Part shown: piece after piece, positions 26,687-36,993 of the stretch
Numbering within the stretch: position 1 is the first letter of the stretch
Layout: the number at the start of each line of letters is the position of its first letter
Origin: Chitinophagaceae bacterium C216
GTDB taxonomy: Bacteria; Bacteroidota; Bacteroidia; Chitinophagales; Chitinophagaceae
Direction: 5' to 3'
DNA: 64,000 bases
Assembly (NCBI GenBank): GCA_028485475.2
Contig: CP144143.1
Location: 1,054,001-1,118,000 of the forward strand
Translations under genes and position numbers: made by a program
The notes under the pieces: model-generated
Told to the model about the DNA's origin: nothing
Seen by the model: only the letters and a program-made list of their open reading frames with translations
Database searches by the model: none

Positions 26687-29607
26687 TGCGAGTACTACTG
26701 GTAGCTTTCATGTTTGTGATAATACCTACATGGTTGCATGCGCAAAAGGACACTACGCAGATAGGTTCTATTATGGGTATTGTGAAGGATTCGGCAGATG
26801 ATTATGCATTACAGGCGGTAACCATTACTTTGTACAAAGCACCTGACTCAACGCTGCTGAATTATAAGATTACTGGCGATGATGGAGCATTTCATTTCAC
26901 TGATCTGCCATTATTAACACCTTTGTATCTGAATTTTTCTTTTACCGGTTATAATACGCTTTCTAAGAAGATTACGTTGGACAGTGCTAATAAAAATTAC
27001 GACTTAAAAAATGTGTTGTTGTCCCGACGTCAAGGCGAAATGGAAGAAGTGGTAGTTAAAGCCGTCATTCCTATTACCATGAATGGGGATACCTTAGAGA
27101 TTAATCCGGGTGCTTTTAAGCTCGATTCCAATGCAGTAGTGGAAGATATGTTGCGGCGTGTGCCCGGTATTACTATGTGGGGCGACGGTACGATTACCGT
27201 AAATGGAAAAGTGGTGAATAATGTATATGTAGACGGTAAACCATTTTTTGGTAATGATCCGGCCTTAGCTACACAAAATCTACCTAAAAACGCCATTGAC
27301 AAAATACAGGTATACCGTGAAGAAGATTACTCGAAGGATAATTTTGATGATAACCCGGCAGACTCTCTCCTTACAATGAATATTAAACTGCGCGCAGATA
27401 AACGAAAAGGCTATTTTGGGAAAGCCGGAGCGGGTATCGGTACGGACAGAAGGTATGAGGCTGATGCATCGGTATTAGGGTATACCAATAAGCTGCGTGG
27501 GGGATTGGCAGGGAGTATCAATAATATTAATAAGACCGCAGAGATGCAGGAAATGTTCCGACAGAGCACTTATAGAAATTATAATCCTAACAACCGTTAT
27601 GTGGCAAATTTCGGAAGTGCCGGTATCAACAAAGTGCTAACGCTGGGTGGGAACATGCAATACAACTTTATGGATGATGCCAATAGCAGGTTTAGTAATC
27701 TTTTGACGGCCAGCTATAATTTCAGAACTAATAACAATTTTGTTACTTCTAATACAGATTCCAGAAATAGCGCTAGCTCGAGAGTGTTTTTGCAGGAATC
27801 TGAGCAGGAAAGTAACTCACGCGGTTCTAGTCATAGAGCGAATGTGGGATATAATAAACGTGATGCAGAGAAGGATTTGAACATCAGTGCGAGTTTTAAT
27901 GCTTCTGAGAATGACCGAACCTCCAGAAGCCTATCTTCCAAATCGGAAGAGGATGCAGGTTTGGTAAGCCGTAGTGCTTCGGCTACTCAGGCAAATAGTA
28001 GCAGCAACAGCCTCAACTTTTCAACTTCGTTTCGTAATAAGGATGATGATGACCGAAATCTGCGTAGCTTCGGTCTGAATTATAACTTATCCTACAGCGA
28101 ATCAAAAGGAGAAAGTAATACGATTACTGACTTTGTGTCTTTCGAAGATCCTTCCCAGAATAGATATTTCAACAGGCTTAACCTTAATAATTCTTCAAGC
28201 TTTACCACCAGTCTTGGAGCTAATTACAACGCCCTGAAACGTTTGCTGTTTGGAAACTTTAACCTGTGGGGTATTAATATGGTTGTGACTAATAATATTA
28301 GTTTCTCTCGCTCCAACGACTCTAAAAATGTAAGCGACTATGATTCCTTATCCTCGACATATATTACAAATGATTCTTTGACTAACTATCTGCAGGTAGT
28401 TAGGGTGGTTGATAGGCCGGCTCTGCGTTTATCTAAGAATTTTACTAAGCGATTGTCCGATCGTTTTCAGCGGTATATCAATCTGGCTGCAAATATTCAG
28501 GGACAGTTCCTTTCTGAAAAAACGGAGTCAGATATTATTTATCGAAACTTGGACCGTTCTTTCCGCTTCTTTACACCATCGGCTTCCGTTTCGTACAACT
28601 ATCAGAGATTTAACCGATATACTGTTGAGATGAATTTGTCGGGAAATAGATCTTCCGGTATTCCTTCCATTGATCAGTTGCGCCCTATTATCGATAGTAG
28701 TGTCAATACTTATGCCATCAATCTCGGTAATCCTAACTTAAGGCCATACCAAACGAATGCGCTGGACTTCACTTTCAACTATCGCCGCGAACAGTCTGCT
28801 CGCAAGGCCGATTATCACTTAACAGTCAACGCCGGTATGAATAGTATTGATAATGCTATTACGGATAGTAGTTATTACGACAATAGCGGTCGCAGAACTA
28901 CTTATCTTATTAATATGAGCGGCCGTCGTGTATATAGTGGGGGATTGAATGCTAGAACTTCTATTAAACTGAAGAATAACAAAGTACTACAGTTTAGTTA
29001 TGCTTTCAACATTTCCAATACTACTTCTCCTAACTATGTAGATGCTATTTATACCGTTAGTAAGGCAAATAATATTCGTAATAATATTGGTGTATTCTAT
29101 ACATTGGGGGACTATGGTACAATTGACCTGTCTCAAACTATCAGTACCAACAGTAGTGTACAAACAGGTAATAACCTGCGCTCTCTGAAAGCCGTTAACT
29201 ATATTACCAATGCTAATATTAACCTCAATCCTATTAAAGATCTTACCATAAGTAACTCGATTGACTATGTAAAGAATAGTACTACAGGACAATCTTCTAC
29301 ACTCTGGAATGCCTTTGTTACCTACCGCTTTTTGTCAACCAAACAAGCCGAAGTAAAATTCTCTGCCATGGATATTCTAAAACAGAATAAAAACATTGTA
29401 ACAACGGCAGGGGTCAACAACCTAAGTACTACTGTTTCTAACGGTTTAAGGCAGTTTTTCATGGTTACGCTTTCTTATTATCCTCGCCGCTTTGGAGGTG
29501 GCAGAAGCCGTGGTGTGCGTGTGGAAGGAGGAAGTGAATTGCGTGAACGCAGGCCGGAGATGAGAAGACCAGAGCCTTCGCGTAGTAGCAATATTAGAAG
29601 GCGTTAA
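26683..29607 (+). CDS. Outer-membrane beta-barrel protein with carboxypeptidase-like N-terminus
   Basis: A 974-residue outer-membrane protein related to TonB receptors. After a signal peptide (to HAQ, residue 20) comes a carboxypeptidase-regulatory-like domain (about 28-115). Next is a plug-like region with MEEVVVKA, VEDMLRRVPGITMWGDGTITVNGK and VYVDGKPFFGNDPALATQNLP, then a long Ser/Asn-rich barrel. This matches the OMP beta-barrel family lacking a classical SusD partner. The C-terminus ends in an Arg-rich tail (RRPEMRRPEPSRSSNIRRR) after the last strand, which is unusual. It overlaps the propeller gene by four bases. Confidence 0.82.
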   Translation: MMRVLLVAFMFVIIPTWLHAQKDTTQIGSIMGIVKDSADDYALQAVTITLYKAPDSTLLNYKITGDDGAFHFTDLPLLTPLYLNFSFTGYNTLSKKITLDSANKNYDLKNVLLSRRQGEMEEVVVKAVIPITMNGDTLEINPGAFKLDSNAVVEDMLRRVPGITMWGDGTITVNGKVVNNVYVDGKPFFGNDPALATQNLPKNAIDKIQVYREEDYSKDNFDDNPADSLLTMNIKLRADKRKGYFGKAGAGIGTDRRYEADASVLGYTNKLRGGLAGSINNINKTAEMQEMFRQSTYRNYNPNNRYVANFGSAGINKVLTLGGNMQYNFMDDANSRFSNLLTASYNFRTNNNFVTSNTDSRNSASSRVFLQESEQESNSRGSSHRANVGYNKRDAEKDLNISASFNASENDRTSRSLSSKSEEDAGLVSRSASATQANSSSNSLNFSTSFRNKDDDDRNLRSFGLNYNLSYSESKGESNTITDFVSFEDPSQNRYFNRLNLNNSSSFTTSLGANYNALKRLLFGNFNLWGINMVVTNNISFSRSNDSKNVSDYDSLSSTYITNDSLTNYLQVVRVVDRPALRLSKNFTKRLSDRFQRYINLAANIQGQFLSEKTESDIIYRNLDRSFRFFTPSASVSYNYQRFNRYTVEMNLSGNRSSGIPSIDQLRPIIDSSVNTYAINLGNPNLRPYQTNALDFTFNYRREQSARKADYHLTVNAGMNSIDNAITDSSYYDNSGRRTTYLINMSGRRVYSGGLNARTSIKLKNNKVLQFSYAFNISNTTSPNYVDAIYTVSKANNIRNNIGVFYTLGDYGTIDLSQTISTNSSVQTGNNLRSLKAVNYITNANINLNPIKDLTISNSIDYVKNSTTGQSSTLWNAFVTYRFLSTKQAEVKFSAMDILKQNKNIVTTAGVNNLSTTVSNGLRQFFMVTLSYYPRRFGGGRSRGVRVEGGSELRERRPEMRRPEPSRSSNIRRR

Positions 29608-30435
29608 GAAAGATTTTTAAGAACTCTTGAGATGGTGTTTTTATCGCGTTTATTTTTTGTACTGACATTGTAAATAATATATTCATTTTTATTACGCCTC
29701 GACTTGCTTTCTTTAGATGAGATATTAAGGAGGTTTTTTATCTAAGAAATGTCTTTTACTTTTTAATGCTCATGCGATGAGGGAAAATGACGTAGTGCTA
29801 TGTTAGTGAATAACGGCGGTAATGAGCAAATACCTGTTTAATAACTAAAACTAACTAAAGCAGCCCAATGTCTATAAGATTAAGCAAGCACTTGCTTTGT
29901 TTCGTAGCGATTGAAACTAAAAGATGATCCTAATAGAGTACATGTTCCTGATGATATTGTACTCAAATTTTAGATTAGGGTAATATCGAAATTGATCGGG
30001 GAAGCAATCTACGGTTTTATATTAAGAGTTTAAAGACTTCAACGTTTGTAGCAGTTGCTTTAAGGGGATACAAAACATGCTAAATTGGAATCGAGCGGCA
30101 AGGTGGGAAATTGTTTGTTGCTTGAGGATGTGATGAAATAAATATATCTGTATGTCGTAGTTGCATCGAGCAAGTGGATAAAATGAATAATTATTAATGC
30201 AATGTGCAGGGAAAATAAAATTTAAATGTTAAAACATTATTCAATGTATAATTAATATAGAATCACTGTATAGCCTTTGCTTTGTGTATAGATGCAGTGA
30301 AGAGGGGTAAAGTATGAAGATGGATTTATTGTTTCGAATTTTATTTACATAATATATGTATATATACATTTGTACTAGTATAAGACATTTATTTTAATAA
30401 TATCTATTGTTTAATTAAGCAACTACTCCTAAAAA
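29608..30435. other. 828-base gene-free stretch upstream of the BspA-like gene
   Basis: AT-rich sequence without a convincing ORF on either strand. Small dyads are present at 29882-29897 (AAGCAAG-CA-CTTGCTT) and 29937-29965 (GAGTACA/TGTACTC), neither followed by a T-run. Near the right end is a 14-base palindrome ATGTATATATACAT at 30356-30369, overlapping TACATTTG (30365-30372), a perfect -7 box for the downstream gene without a clear -33 partner. The rest may be long UTRs or decayed sequence. Confidence 0.5.
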
Positions 30436-31861
30436 ATGAGAAAGCTTACTTTAGGACTGTTCGTAGCCCTTTTATTTACCCCAGCTCTCTTTATCTCAAG
30501 ACCGTCCTTTTATTACTAAATGGCAAGCTGATGGATCTGGTCAGATTTCATTTAAAGCCCAAACTGCTGGAGATGTCACCTATACGGCAAAGTTTAGTAC
30601 GGGTAGTGGTTATGATAGTATTATGGGTACTTTTAACAAGCCAACAATGGAGGATGCTGAGGGATTTGTATCTATATCCGTCCTTCCTTCAGGAGTTGAT
30701 GTCGAATTGCGTTTAGGGCCGCAGAACTTGAATGCGGTTAATATGTTTGGCCCTAATCTTCAAGAAGTATCGCAATGGGGCGATGTAGTGTGGTCATCGA
30801 TGGCTTCCGCATTTGAAGGCTCACCTGAAATGGATATAACAGCAACGGATATTCCTAATTTGGCGCAGGTAACCGACATGAGCTTTATGTTTTCCCAGTG
30901 TGAAAAGTTAACCGGTCCTAATAATATTAATGACTGGGATGTGAGTAATGTTACTAATATGCGAGCGATGTTTCAAGCCGCATTACTTTTTAACCAGCCT
31001 TTGAATGATTGGGATGTGAGTAATGTGACTGATATGGAATGGATGTTTTATTATGCGTCTTCTTTTAATCAACCCTTGGATCAATGGAAGGTGCATAATG
31101 TGCAGGCTATGGTGGTAATGTTTAGTAATGCAAGTTCTTTCGATCAGAATCTGGGGAGCTGGGAGTTGCATCTTAATAATGAATTGGCTTCTATTATTCT
31201 TGGGCTAGACAACTCCGGTATAAGTTGCGAGAATTATCAGTATTCCTTGTTAGGTTGGGCTACAAACGGTAGTAGCCCTGCTACGGTGAGTGCTAGTGGT
31301 CTTACCTATGGTCCTTCTGCGGATTCCGTTCGTGCGCTGTTGATAGCCAATGGATGGATAATTCAGGGCGATGAGTATGACGAGGAATGTAATGCAGTCC
31401 TTCCTGTTGTCTTTGGAGATGTGAAGGCAATATTAAAAGGAGGTAGTCTGATAGTTAACTGGGCTACCCTTACAGAGCTCAACAATGATTATTTTGAGGT
31501 AGAAGTATCCACCGACGGTAAAACCTTTACTTCGATAGGAAAAGTATCCAGTCTGGCCAAAGATGGTAATTCTGATCAACCATTGGAGTATACCTTTAGT
31601 AAAGCTGTTTCTAAAAATGCCTTGTTGCTGGGTGTAGCTGCATTGGCCTTAGCAGTAGGTAGTTTTGTAGCAGGTCGTCGCAAATTGGGAACTATGCTGT
31701 TGTGGGCATGTTTGTTATTGGGAGGAGTATCGGTATCTTGTAGCAAGAAAGATAGCGTGGCCTTAGTGGAAGGTAAGGATATATATGTTCGCATCAAGCA
31801 AGTGGATAAGGACGGTAGCTACAAATACAGTAAGGTGGTGAAGGTGATTGTTGAGAATTAA
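30436..31861 (+). pseudogene. BspA-like (DUF285) surface protein, frameshifted after the signal peptide
   Basis: ATG at 30436 encodes a good signal peptide (MRKLTLGLFVALLFTPALF) but this frame stops at 30517. The mature protein continues in the next frame, open from 30467 (SLSQDRPFITKWQADGSG onward) to 31861. One extra base near 30485-30496 would explain it. The mature part has FITKW-type N-terminal repeats and DUF285 units (NDWDVSNVTNMRAMFQAA, repeated with FNQPLNDW). The C-terminal LTELNNDYFEVEVSTDGKTF module is the type that usually precedes a T9SS tail. Two hydrophobic segments interrupt that module. Without frame correction the only in-frame ATG is 30623, which would lack a signal. Sequencing error remains possible. 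Confidence 0.72.
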
Positions 31862-31886
31862 TTTCGCTTTTAAATAGTATGTGAAA

Positions 31887-31914
31887 AGGTCGGCATTGCT
31901 GACCTATTCATTTT
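31887..31914 (+). terminator. Probable terminator after the BspA-like gene
   Basis: AGGTCGGC (31887-31894) pairs with GCTGACCT (31898-31905) through seven Watson-Crick pairs and one G-U, with a three-base loop, followed by ATTCATTTT. It lies 26 bases after the stop codon. Confidence 0.6.
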
Positions 31915-32229
31915 AGGATATATCAGCTATAAAATGTGAGTTTCGCTCAATAAGCAAAAACAATCAAAGGCGGTATTGCATGTTTATTGGCTTTTGGTCA
32001 AAAAAATATGTAATACAGAAAGCAGATATTTTATGAAAATAAAATGCTCAGGAGACTTAATAGATGTTTAAATAGTGAAGAAAGAGATATAGAAAAGAGT
32101 ATGATGGCACCTACTAAAAGCACACCGTTGAAGTAGGCAGCTTCTTTTGATATCTCACTGAAAGTCAACAGATAACTGTTTTTGCAATCGGCATGAAGTT
32201 CGTTCTCTATCTTTTTAAGCTTTTCTGCT

Positions 32230-32237
32230 TATATTTG
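32230..32237 (+). promoter_or_regulatory. -7 promoter box for the metH leader
   Basis: TATATTTG is a perfect TAnnTTTG element. No exact TTG is at -33; the closest is a TTC. Transcription would start near 32243, giving a leader of about 138 bases before metH. The upstream part of this gap (31915-32229) shows no gene. Confidence 0.45.
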
Positions 32238-32282
32238 CGTGCAATCAGGCGGATTTGTTTATTGTTCAGCCTGTATAAAAAA

Positions 32283-32344
32283 ATTGAACTAATAAACGTT
32301 ATGAACCCTTCCCCCCAAGTTCCCGCGTTTACATATAGTTCAAT
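32283..32344 (+). promoter_or_regulatory. Nested stem-loop in the metH leader
   Basis: Three nested perfect stems can form: ATTGAACTA (32283-32291) with TAGTTCAAT (32336-32344), TAAACG (32293-32298) with CGTTTA (32326-32331), and GAAC (32303-32306) with GTTC (32319-32322). A C-rich loop closes the element. It does not match the SAM-I or SAM-II patterns I know. It overlaps the start of the upstream ORF at 32301, so it may control entry of ribosomes into the leader and metH. Confidence 0.45.
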
Positions 32345-32384
32345 CTCCGGTATTTATTTTTTAAAGCTTACAATTTTAGTATGA
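32301..32384 (+). CDS. Putative 27-residue upstream ORF coupled to metH
   Basis: The first ATG after the predicted transcription start opens a 27-codon frame. It ends with TGA overlapping the metH ATG as ATGA (32381-32384), the classic arrangement for translational coupling. The peptide ([12 protein letters not shown] start, LKLTILV end) has no recognised family and could be functionless. Its start codon lies inside the leader stem-loop. The overlap could be chance. Confidence 0.35.
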   Translation: MNPSPQVPAFTYSSISGIYFLKLTILV

Positions 32385-33403
32385 GCTGTATTAGAGATTT
32401 ATTAAATCAGCGCATTTTAGTGCTGGATGGCGCCATGGGTACAATGATTCAAAAGTATAAGCTAACCGAAAAAGATTACCGGGGGGACCGCTTTAAAGAT
32501 TGGCATACCGATGTAAAAGGTAATAACGATTTATTAAGCATTACCCGCCCGGATATTATAAAGGCTATTCATACTGAGTATCTGAAGGCCGGTGCAGATA
32601 TTATTGAAACCAATACATTCAGTAGCACCAGCATCGCTCAGGCCGATTACGATATGCAGTCGTTGGCCTATGAGCTTAACGTGGCTTCCGTGAAATGTGC
32701 ACGCGAAGCTATTGAGGCGTTTCAGACTACTCCCGAAGGCAAGGACCGTGGGCCACTGTTCGTAGCAGGCGCTATAGGTCCCTTGAATAAAACCCTGAGT
32801 CTTTCTCCCGATGTAAACAATCCGGGTTATCGGGCCATTACTTTTGACGAGGTGGTAGAAGCTTATACAGAGCAAATCAGAGGACTAATTGATGCAGGGG
32901 CAGATTTTCTGCTCATTGAAACTATCTTCGATACGCTCAATGCCAAAGCGGCTATTTTCGCTGCGAAGAACTACTTCCGTAAACATCCTGATGCTAAGCG
33001 TGAAATAATGATTAGTGGCACGATTACCGATGCTTCGGGTCGTACATTAAGCGGACAGACTGTTGAAGCTTTTTATATTTCCATCGCGCATGCCGAGCCG
33101 TTGAGTGTAGGGCTAAACTGTGCTTTGGGTGCGAAAGATATGCGTGCGCATATCGAAGAGCTCTCTCAAATAGCAGCCTGCTATGTTTCGGCCTATCCCA
33201 ATGCAGGTCTGCCTAATGCCATGGGCGAGTATGATGAACAGCCTGCAGAAACGGCAGCTTTTCTGAAAGAATGGGCCGAGAAGGGATTTGTTAATATAGT
33301 GGGTGGCTGTTGTGGCACGACTCCCGACCATATTCGGGAAATTGCTCAAGCCGTAAAGGGTATTCGACCAAGACCTTTGCCCGTACTGGAAGATATAGCG
33401 TAA
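32381..33403 (+). CDS. metH: Methionine synthase, homocysteine-binding (Hcy) module
   Basis: A 340-residue protein equal to the N-terminal zinc module of MetH, which activates homocysteine as methyl acceptor. [13 protein letters not shown] (12-24) opens the barrel and the zinc ligands are C247 in GLNCALG and C310-C311 in GGCCGTTP. It ends where full-length MetH would go on to the folate domain; that part is the next gene, 74 bases downstream. Together they make methionine from homocysteine with methyl-tetrahydrofolate and cobalamin. A structured leader and a coupled upstream ORF precede it. Confidence 0.92.
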   Translation: MSCIRDLLNQRILVLDGAMGTMIQKYKLTEKDYRGDRFKDWHTDVKGNNDLLSITRPDIIKAIHTEYLKAGADIIETNTFSSTSIAQADYDMQSLAYELNVASVKCAREAIEAFQTTPEGKDRGPLFVAGAIGPLNKTLSLSPDVNNPGYRAITFDEVVEAYTEQIRGLIDAGADFLLIETIFDTLNAKAAIFAAKNYFRKHPDAKREIMISGTITDASGRTLSGQTVEAFYISIAHAEPLSVGLNCALGAKDMRAHIEELSQIAACYVSAYPNAGLPNAMGEYDEQPAETAAFLKEWAEKGFVNIVGGCCGTTPDHIREIAQAVKGIRPRPLPVLEDIA

Positions 33404-33477
33404 AGCGTACGGTGATGGACAAATTTTTTGTAGGATAATTAGAGAATAAGTAAACATTTAATTAAAACTTTTATAAG

Positions 33478-36159
33478 TTGACCAAAATACAACCATATCT
33501 GCGTCTTTCGGGTTTAGAGCCGCTGGTGGTAAGACCAGAAACGAATTTTATCAATATAGGAGAGCGTACCAATGTAACCGGGTCGAAGAAGTTTGCAAGA
33601 CTTATCAGAGAAAACAAATTTGAAGAAGCATTAAGTGTAGCCCGCCAACAGGTGGAAAATGGTGCGCAGATCATCGATATCAATATGGATGATGCGCTGC
33701 TGGATGGTGTTAAGGCTATGACGACCTTTATTAATTTGCTACAAAGCGAGCCAGATATCTGTCGCGTACCGTTGATGATCGATTCCTCCAAATTTGAAAT
33801 TATTGAAGCCGGGCTGAAATGTGTACAGGGAAAATGTATTGTCAACTCTATTTCCTTAAAGGAAGGAGAAGAAAAATTTATTGAACAAGCAATTATCTGT
33901 CAGAACTATGGAGCCGCCGTAGTGGTAATGGCTTTTGATGAAAAAGGGCAGGCCGATACCGAAGATCGTAAAGTAGAAATATGCCATAGGGCTTATAAAA
34001 TACTCACAGAAAAAGTAGGATTTAAACCGCAGGATATCATATTCGATCCTAACATTTTTGCCATTGCTACAGGATTGGAGGAGCATAATAGTTATGCGGT
34101 AGACTTTATCAATGCTACCCGACGTATTAAACAACTGATGCCTTTGGTAGCTGTAAGTGGTGGTGTAAGTAATCTGTCTTTCTCCTTCAGAGGTAATGAT
34201 ACGGTTCGTGAAGCTATGCATTCTGTGTTCTTGTATCATGCCATTAAGGCCGGCATGAACATGGGCATTGTAAATGCAGGACAATTGGTGGTATATGATG
34301 AAATTGATCCGCAGCTTCGTCAGCTTTGTGAAGATGTGATATTGAATAGAAATAACGAAAACAACGAAGCTACCGAAAAGCTATTGGCCTTTGCAGAAAC
34401 TGTAAAAGCCAAAGGAAAATCAGAAAAGAAAGATGATGCCTGGCGACAAACCACAGTGGAAGAGAGATTGAAGTATGCTTTAATAAATGGCATCACCGAG
34501 TATATAGATCAGGATACGGAAGAAGCACGCCTCAAATATGCACGTCCGCTTGAAGTAATTGAAGGGCCGTTAATGGACGGTATGAACGTGGTGGGTGATT
34601 TATTTGGCGCCGGAAAAATGTTTCTTCCTCAGGTAGTAAAAAGCGCCCGAGTTATGAAAAAAGCGGTTGCATGGTTGCTGCCATTTATTGAACAAGAAAA
34701 GCTGGATAATCCGGCAGCCACATCGGGCAATGCAGGTAAGATTGTAATGGCTACTGTAAAAGGAGACGTGCATGATATTGGAAAAAATATTGTGGGTGTG
34801 GTGTTAGGATGCAATGGTTATGAAGTGATTGATTTAGGGGTGATGGTTCCGGCTGATAAAATTCTGGATACGGCTGAAAAAGTGAATGCCGATGTTATAG
34901 GACTGAGCGGACTGATTACACCCTCTCTCGATGAAATGGTGCACGTGGCACAGGAAATGAAGCGCCGTAATATGAAGCAACCTTTACTGATAGGTGGTGC
35001 TACTACATCGCGCATGCATACTGCCGTAAAAATAGCTCCTCAATACGATAACGGTGTACTACATGTACTGGATGCATCCAGAAGTGTCACAGTCGTAAGC
35101 GCTTTGCTAAGCAAAGAAAAAGAGGAATTGCTGGAGAAAACCCGGCAGGAATACGAAGCGCTACGTCAGCAGTTTGCTAATAAGCATCAGAAAGAGCTGG
35201 TTCCATACAGTGAGGCGCTGGCAAATAAAGAAGTACTAAACTGGAACGATTATCAGCCGGTACGACCTGCCATCAATGATGTGTTGGTGTTGAAAGATTA
35301 CGACTTGGCTGAAATTGCTGAGTACATCGATTGGGGACCTTTTTTCATCGCCTGGGAGATGCCAGGTCGTTTCCCGGAAGTATTATCAGATAAAAATTTT
35401 GGGAGCGAGGCGACTAAACTGTATAATGATGCCCTTAGGATGGTCGATCGTATTGTAAAAGAAAAATGGTTTACGGCCAACGGTGTGGTAGGTTTCTGGC
35501 CGGCACTAAGTAATAATGCAGATACTGTAACACTTGCAACAAACAAGGGTGAGGTAAGGCTGGAGTTTCTACGTCAACAATCCAAAAAGGCACAAGGATA
35601 TTATAACTTCTCATTGGCAGATTTTGTAAAGCCTTCAGAAGTAGGAGAGGGTACGGATTATATGGGCGCATTCGCAGTTACTATTCATGACGTAACAGAT
35701 AAGGTTGCCCAATTTGCCACTGAGCTGGATGATTACAATAAAATCTTGGTACAAGTACTAGGCGATAGATTTGTGGAGGCTTTTGCCGAATGCTTACATG
35801 CAAAAACACGTAAGGAATATTGGGGGTATGCTAAAAATGAAAATCTGTCAAATGAAGAATTAATTAAAGAAAAATATCAGGGCATTCGTCCTGCCCCCGG
35901 TTATCCAGCTTGTCCCGATCATACTGAGAAAATTAAACTTTTTGATCTGTTGAATGTGACGGAAAACATAGGCATTCAACTCACGGAAAGTTTGGCAATG
36001 GATCCTCCCGCATCTGTATGCGGATGGTATTTTGCACATCCGAAAAGCCATTATTTTGGTGTAGGAAAAATCAATAGGGATCAGCTTGAAGATTATGCAG
36101 CACGCAAAGGTATGAGCCTTGAAGAAGCCGAAAAATGGTTAAGGCCGGTACTGGAATAA
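33478..36159 (+). CDS. metH: Methionine synthase, folate, cobalamin and reactivation modules
   Basis: An 893-residue protein holding the other MetH modules in order: the pterin-binding barrel (from [16 protein letters not shown], about 22-320), the cap, the cobalamin domain with GDVHDIGKN where His432 would be the lower cobalt ligand, and the AdoMet-binding reactivation domain (about 560-893, with [15 protein letters not shown]). There is no ATG near the N-terminus; TTG at 33478 gives the expected start. It complements the separate Hcy module upstream, so the enzyme is split in two chains. No cobalamin riboswitch was seen in front of either gene. Confidence 0.93.
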   Translation: MTKIQPYLRLSGLEPLVVRPETNFINIGERTNVTGSKKFARLIRENKFEEALSVARQQVENGAQIIDINMDDALLDGVKAMTTFINLLQSEPDICRVPLMIDSSKFEIIEAGLKCVQGKCIVNSISLKEGEEKFIEQAIICQNYGAAVVVMAFDEKGQADTEDRKVEICHRAYKILTEKVGFKPQDIIFDPNIFAIATGLEEHNSYAVDFINATRRIKQLMPLVAVSGGVSNLSFSFRGNDTVREAMHSVFLYHAIKAGMNMGIVNAGQLVVYDEIDPQLRQLCEDVILNRNNENNEATEKLLAFAETVKAKGKSEKKDDAWRQTTVEERLKYALINGITEYIDQDTEEARLKYARPLEVIEGPLMDGMNVVGDLFGAGKMFLPQVVKSARVMKKAVAWLLPFIEQEKLDNPAATSGNAGKIVMATVKGDVHDIGKNIVGVVLGCNGYEVIDLGVMVPADKILDTAEKVNADVIGLSGLITPSLDEMVHVAQEMKRRNMKQPLLIGGATTSRMHTAVKIAPQYDNGVLHVLDASRSVTVVSALLSKEKEELLEKTRQEYEALRQQFANKHQKELVPYSEALANKEVLNWNDYQPVRPAINDVLVLKDYDLAEIAEYIDWGPFFIAWEMPGRFPEVLSDKNFGSEATKLYNDALRMVDRIVKEKWFTANGVVGFWPALSNNADTVTLATNKGEVRLEFLRQQSKKAQGYYNFSLADFVKPSEVGEGTDYMGAFAVTIHDVTDKVAQFATELDDYNKILVQVLGDRFVEAFAECLHAKTRKEYWGYAKNENLSNEELIKEKYQGIRPAPGYPACPDHTEKIKLFDLLNVTENIGIQLTESLAMDPPASVCGWYFAHPKSHYFGVGKINRDQLEDYAARKGMSLEEAEKWLRPVLE

Positions 36160-36165
36160 AAAAGT

Positions 36166-36537
36166 TTATTTCTTTTTTCTATATTTTATTTCAACATTCA
36201 CTACGCCGGCATTAATCATGTCGAGCCGTTTAGCTGCTCTTTTGCTGAGGTCAATAATGCGGCCTTCAACGAAGGGGCCACGGTCATTAATACGTACTTT
36301 TACTTTTTTACCATTGGAAAGATTTTTCACTTTTACTTTGGTGCCAAAAGAGAGTGTTTTATGCGCGGCGGTAAGTTTACGTTGGCTGAAAGTTTCGCCG
36401 TTAGCGGTTTTGCGTCCTGCAAATTTATCCGCATAATAAGATGCCTTACCCGCTTCTGTTACTTTTTGGCTGCAAGCTGTTCCTAACAGTAAGACAACGA
36501 ATAAGAGATAACTTATTTTTTTACGTATACAAGGCAT
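36166..36537 (-). CDS. rlpA: RlpA-like septal/lytic-transglycosylase-fold lipoprotein
   Basis: A 123-residue protein with a lipobox (LLLGTACSQ, Cys22) and one double-psi beta-barrel domain: [34 protein letters not shown] and [21 protein letters not shown]. RlpA proteins act on, or bind to, peptidoglycan lacking stem peptides; a SPOR domain is absent, as is common in short members. It converges with the metH gene, with only six bases between stop codons. Its promoter lies just upstream and implies a very short or absent 5' leader. Confidence 0.88.
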   Translation of the reverse strand: MPCIRKKISYLLFVVLLLGTACSQKVTEAGKASYYADKFAGRKTANGETFSQRKLTAAHKTLSFGTKVKVKNLSNGKKVKVRINDRGPFVEGRIIDLSKRAAKRLDMINAGVVNVEIKYRKKK

Positions 36538-36541
36538 TTAT

Positions 36542-36575
36542 CAAAAGTAATTAATCTTAAGACTTCTTGTTACAA
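36542..36575 (-). promoter_or_regulatory. rlpA promoter placed next to the start codon
   Basis: On the minus strand TTG (36575-36573) and TACTTTTG (36549-36542) are spaced by 23 bases. Only four bases separate the -7 box from the ATG, so transcription should begin at or within a few bases of the start codon. Confidence 0.6.
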
Positions 36576-36627
36576 CAACTATTTCACGTAGGTTTGTGTA
36601 TCCAATCACCTCATTAAATCAATTGTT

Positions 36628-36993
36628 ATGAGTGGTGTAGAAATATTAGGATATACCGCCGGCACACTTACCACGCTTACCTTTCTGCCGCAGGTAATCA
36701 AAACTCTTAAAGAGAAATCAGCAAAAGATGTATCACTGGCTATGTTTTTAATAGCTGCCACTAATCAGATTTTGTGGATTTTTTATGGCGTATTGCAACG
36801 TGATAATGCTATTATTTTTACTAACGCTACAATACTGGTATTATCGCTTACGATGATCTTTCTGAAACTCAAGTACGGGAGAGAGCTAGAAATCGATGCG
36901 CACACTTCCGAAAACACCAAATTTACTACCCGGCAGTGTCGTCTGATCTTTAGGAAGTACGCGCCATATAAAATCTACTCGAAGTACACGTAA
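36628..36993 (+). CDS. SemiSWEET-type sugar transporter with antisense-overlapping tail
   Basis: A three-helix PQ-loop protein of the SemiSWEET family, which forms dimers that let sugars cross the inner membrane. Helix 1 carries the PQ motif (LPQVIKTLKEKSAKD, P21-Q22) and N46/W50 fall in helix 2. The canonical protein ends near residue 86 (LKLKYGRE). Here the frame goes on for 35 more residues to 36993, entirely inside the 3' end of the oppositely oriented DUF5686 gene. The tail is basic and has no family resemblance, so it looks like loss of the original stop codon. Confidence 0.85.
   Translation: MSGVEILGYTAGTLTTLTFLPQVIKTLKEKSAKDVSLAMFLIAATNQILWIFYGVLQRDNAIIFTNATILVLSLTMIFLKLKYGRELEIDAHTSENTKFTTRQCRLIFRKYAPYKIYSKYT

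Noticed and set aside
32193-32384. 63-codon ORF before metH as a longer protein
   Set aside because: The predicted -7 box at 32230 lies inside it, so only the last 27 codons from ATG 32301 could be translated from that transcript.
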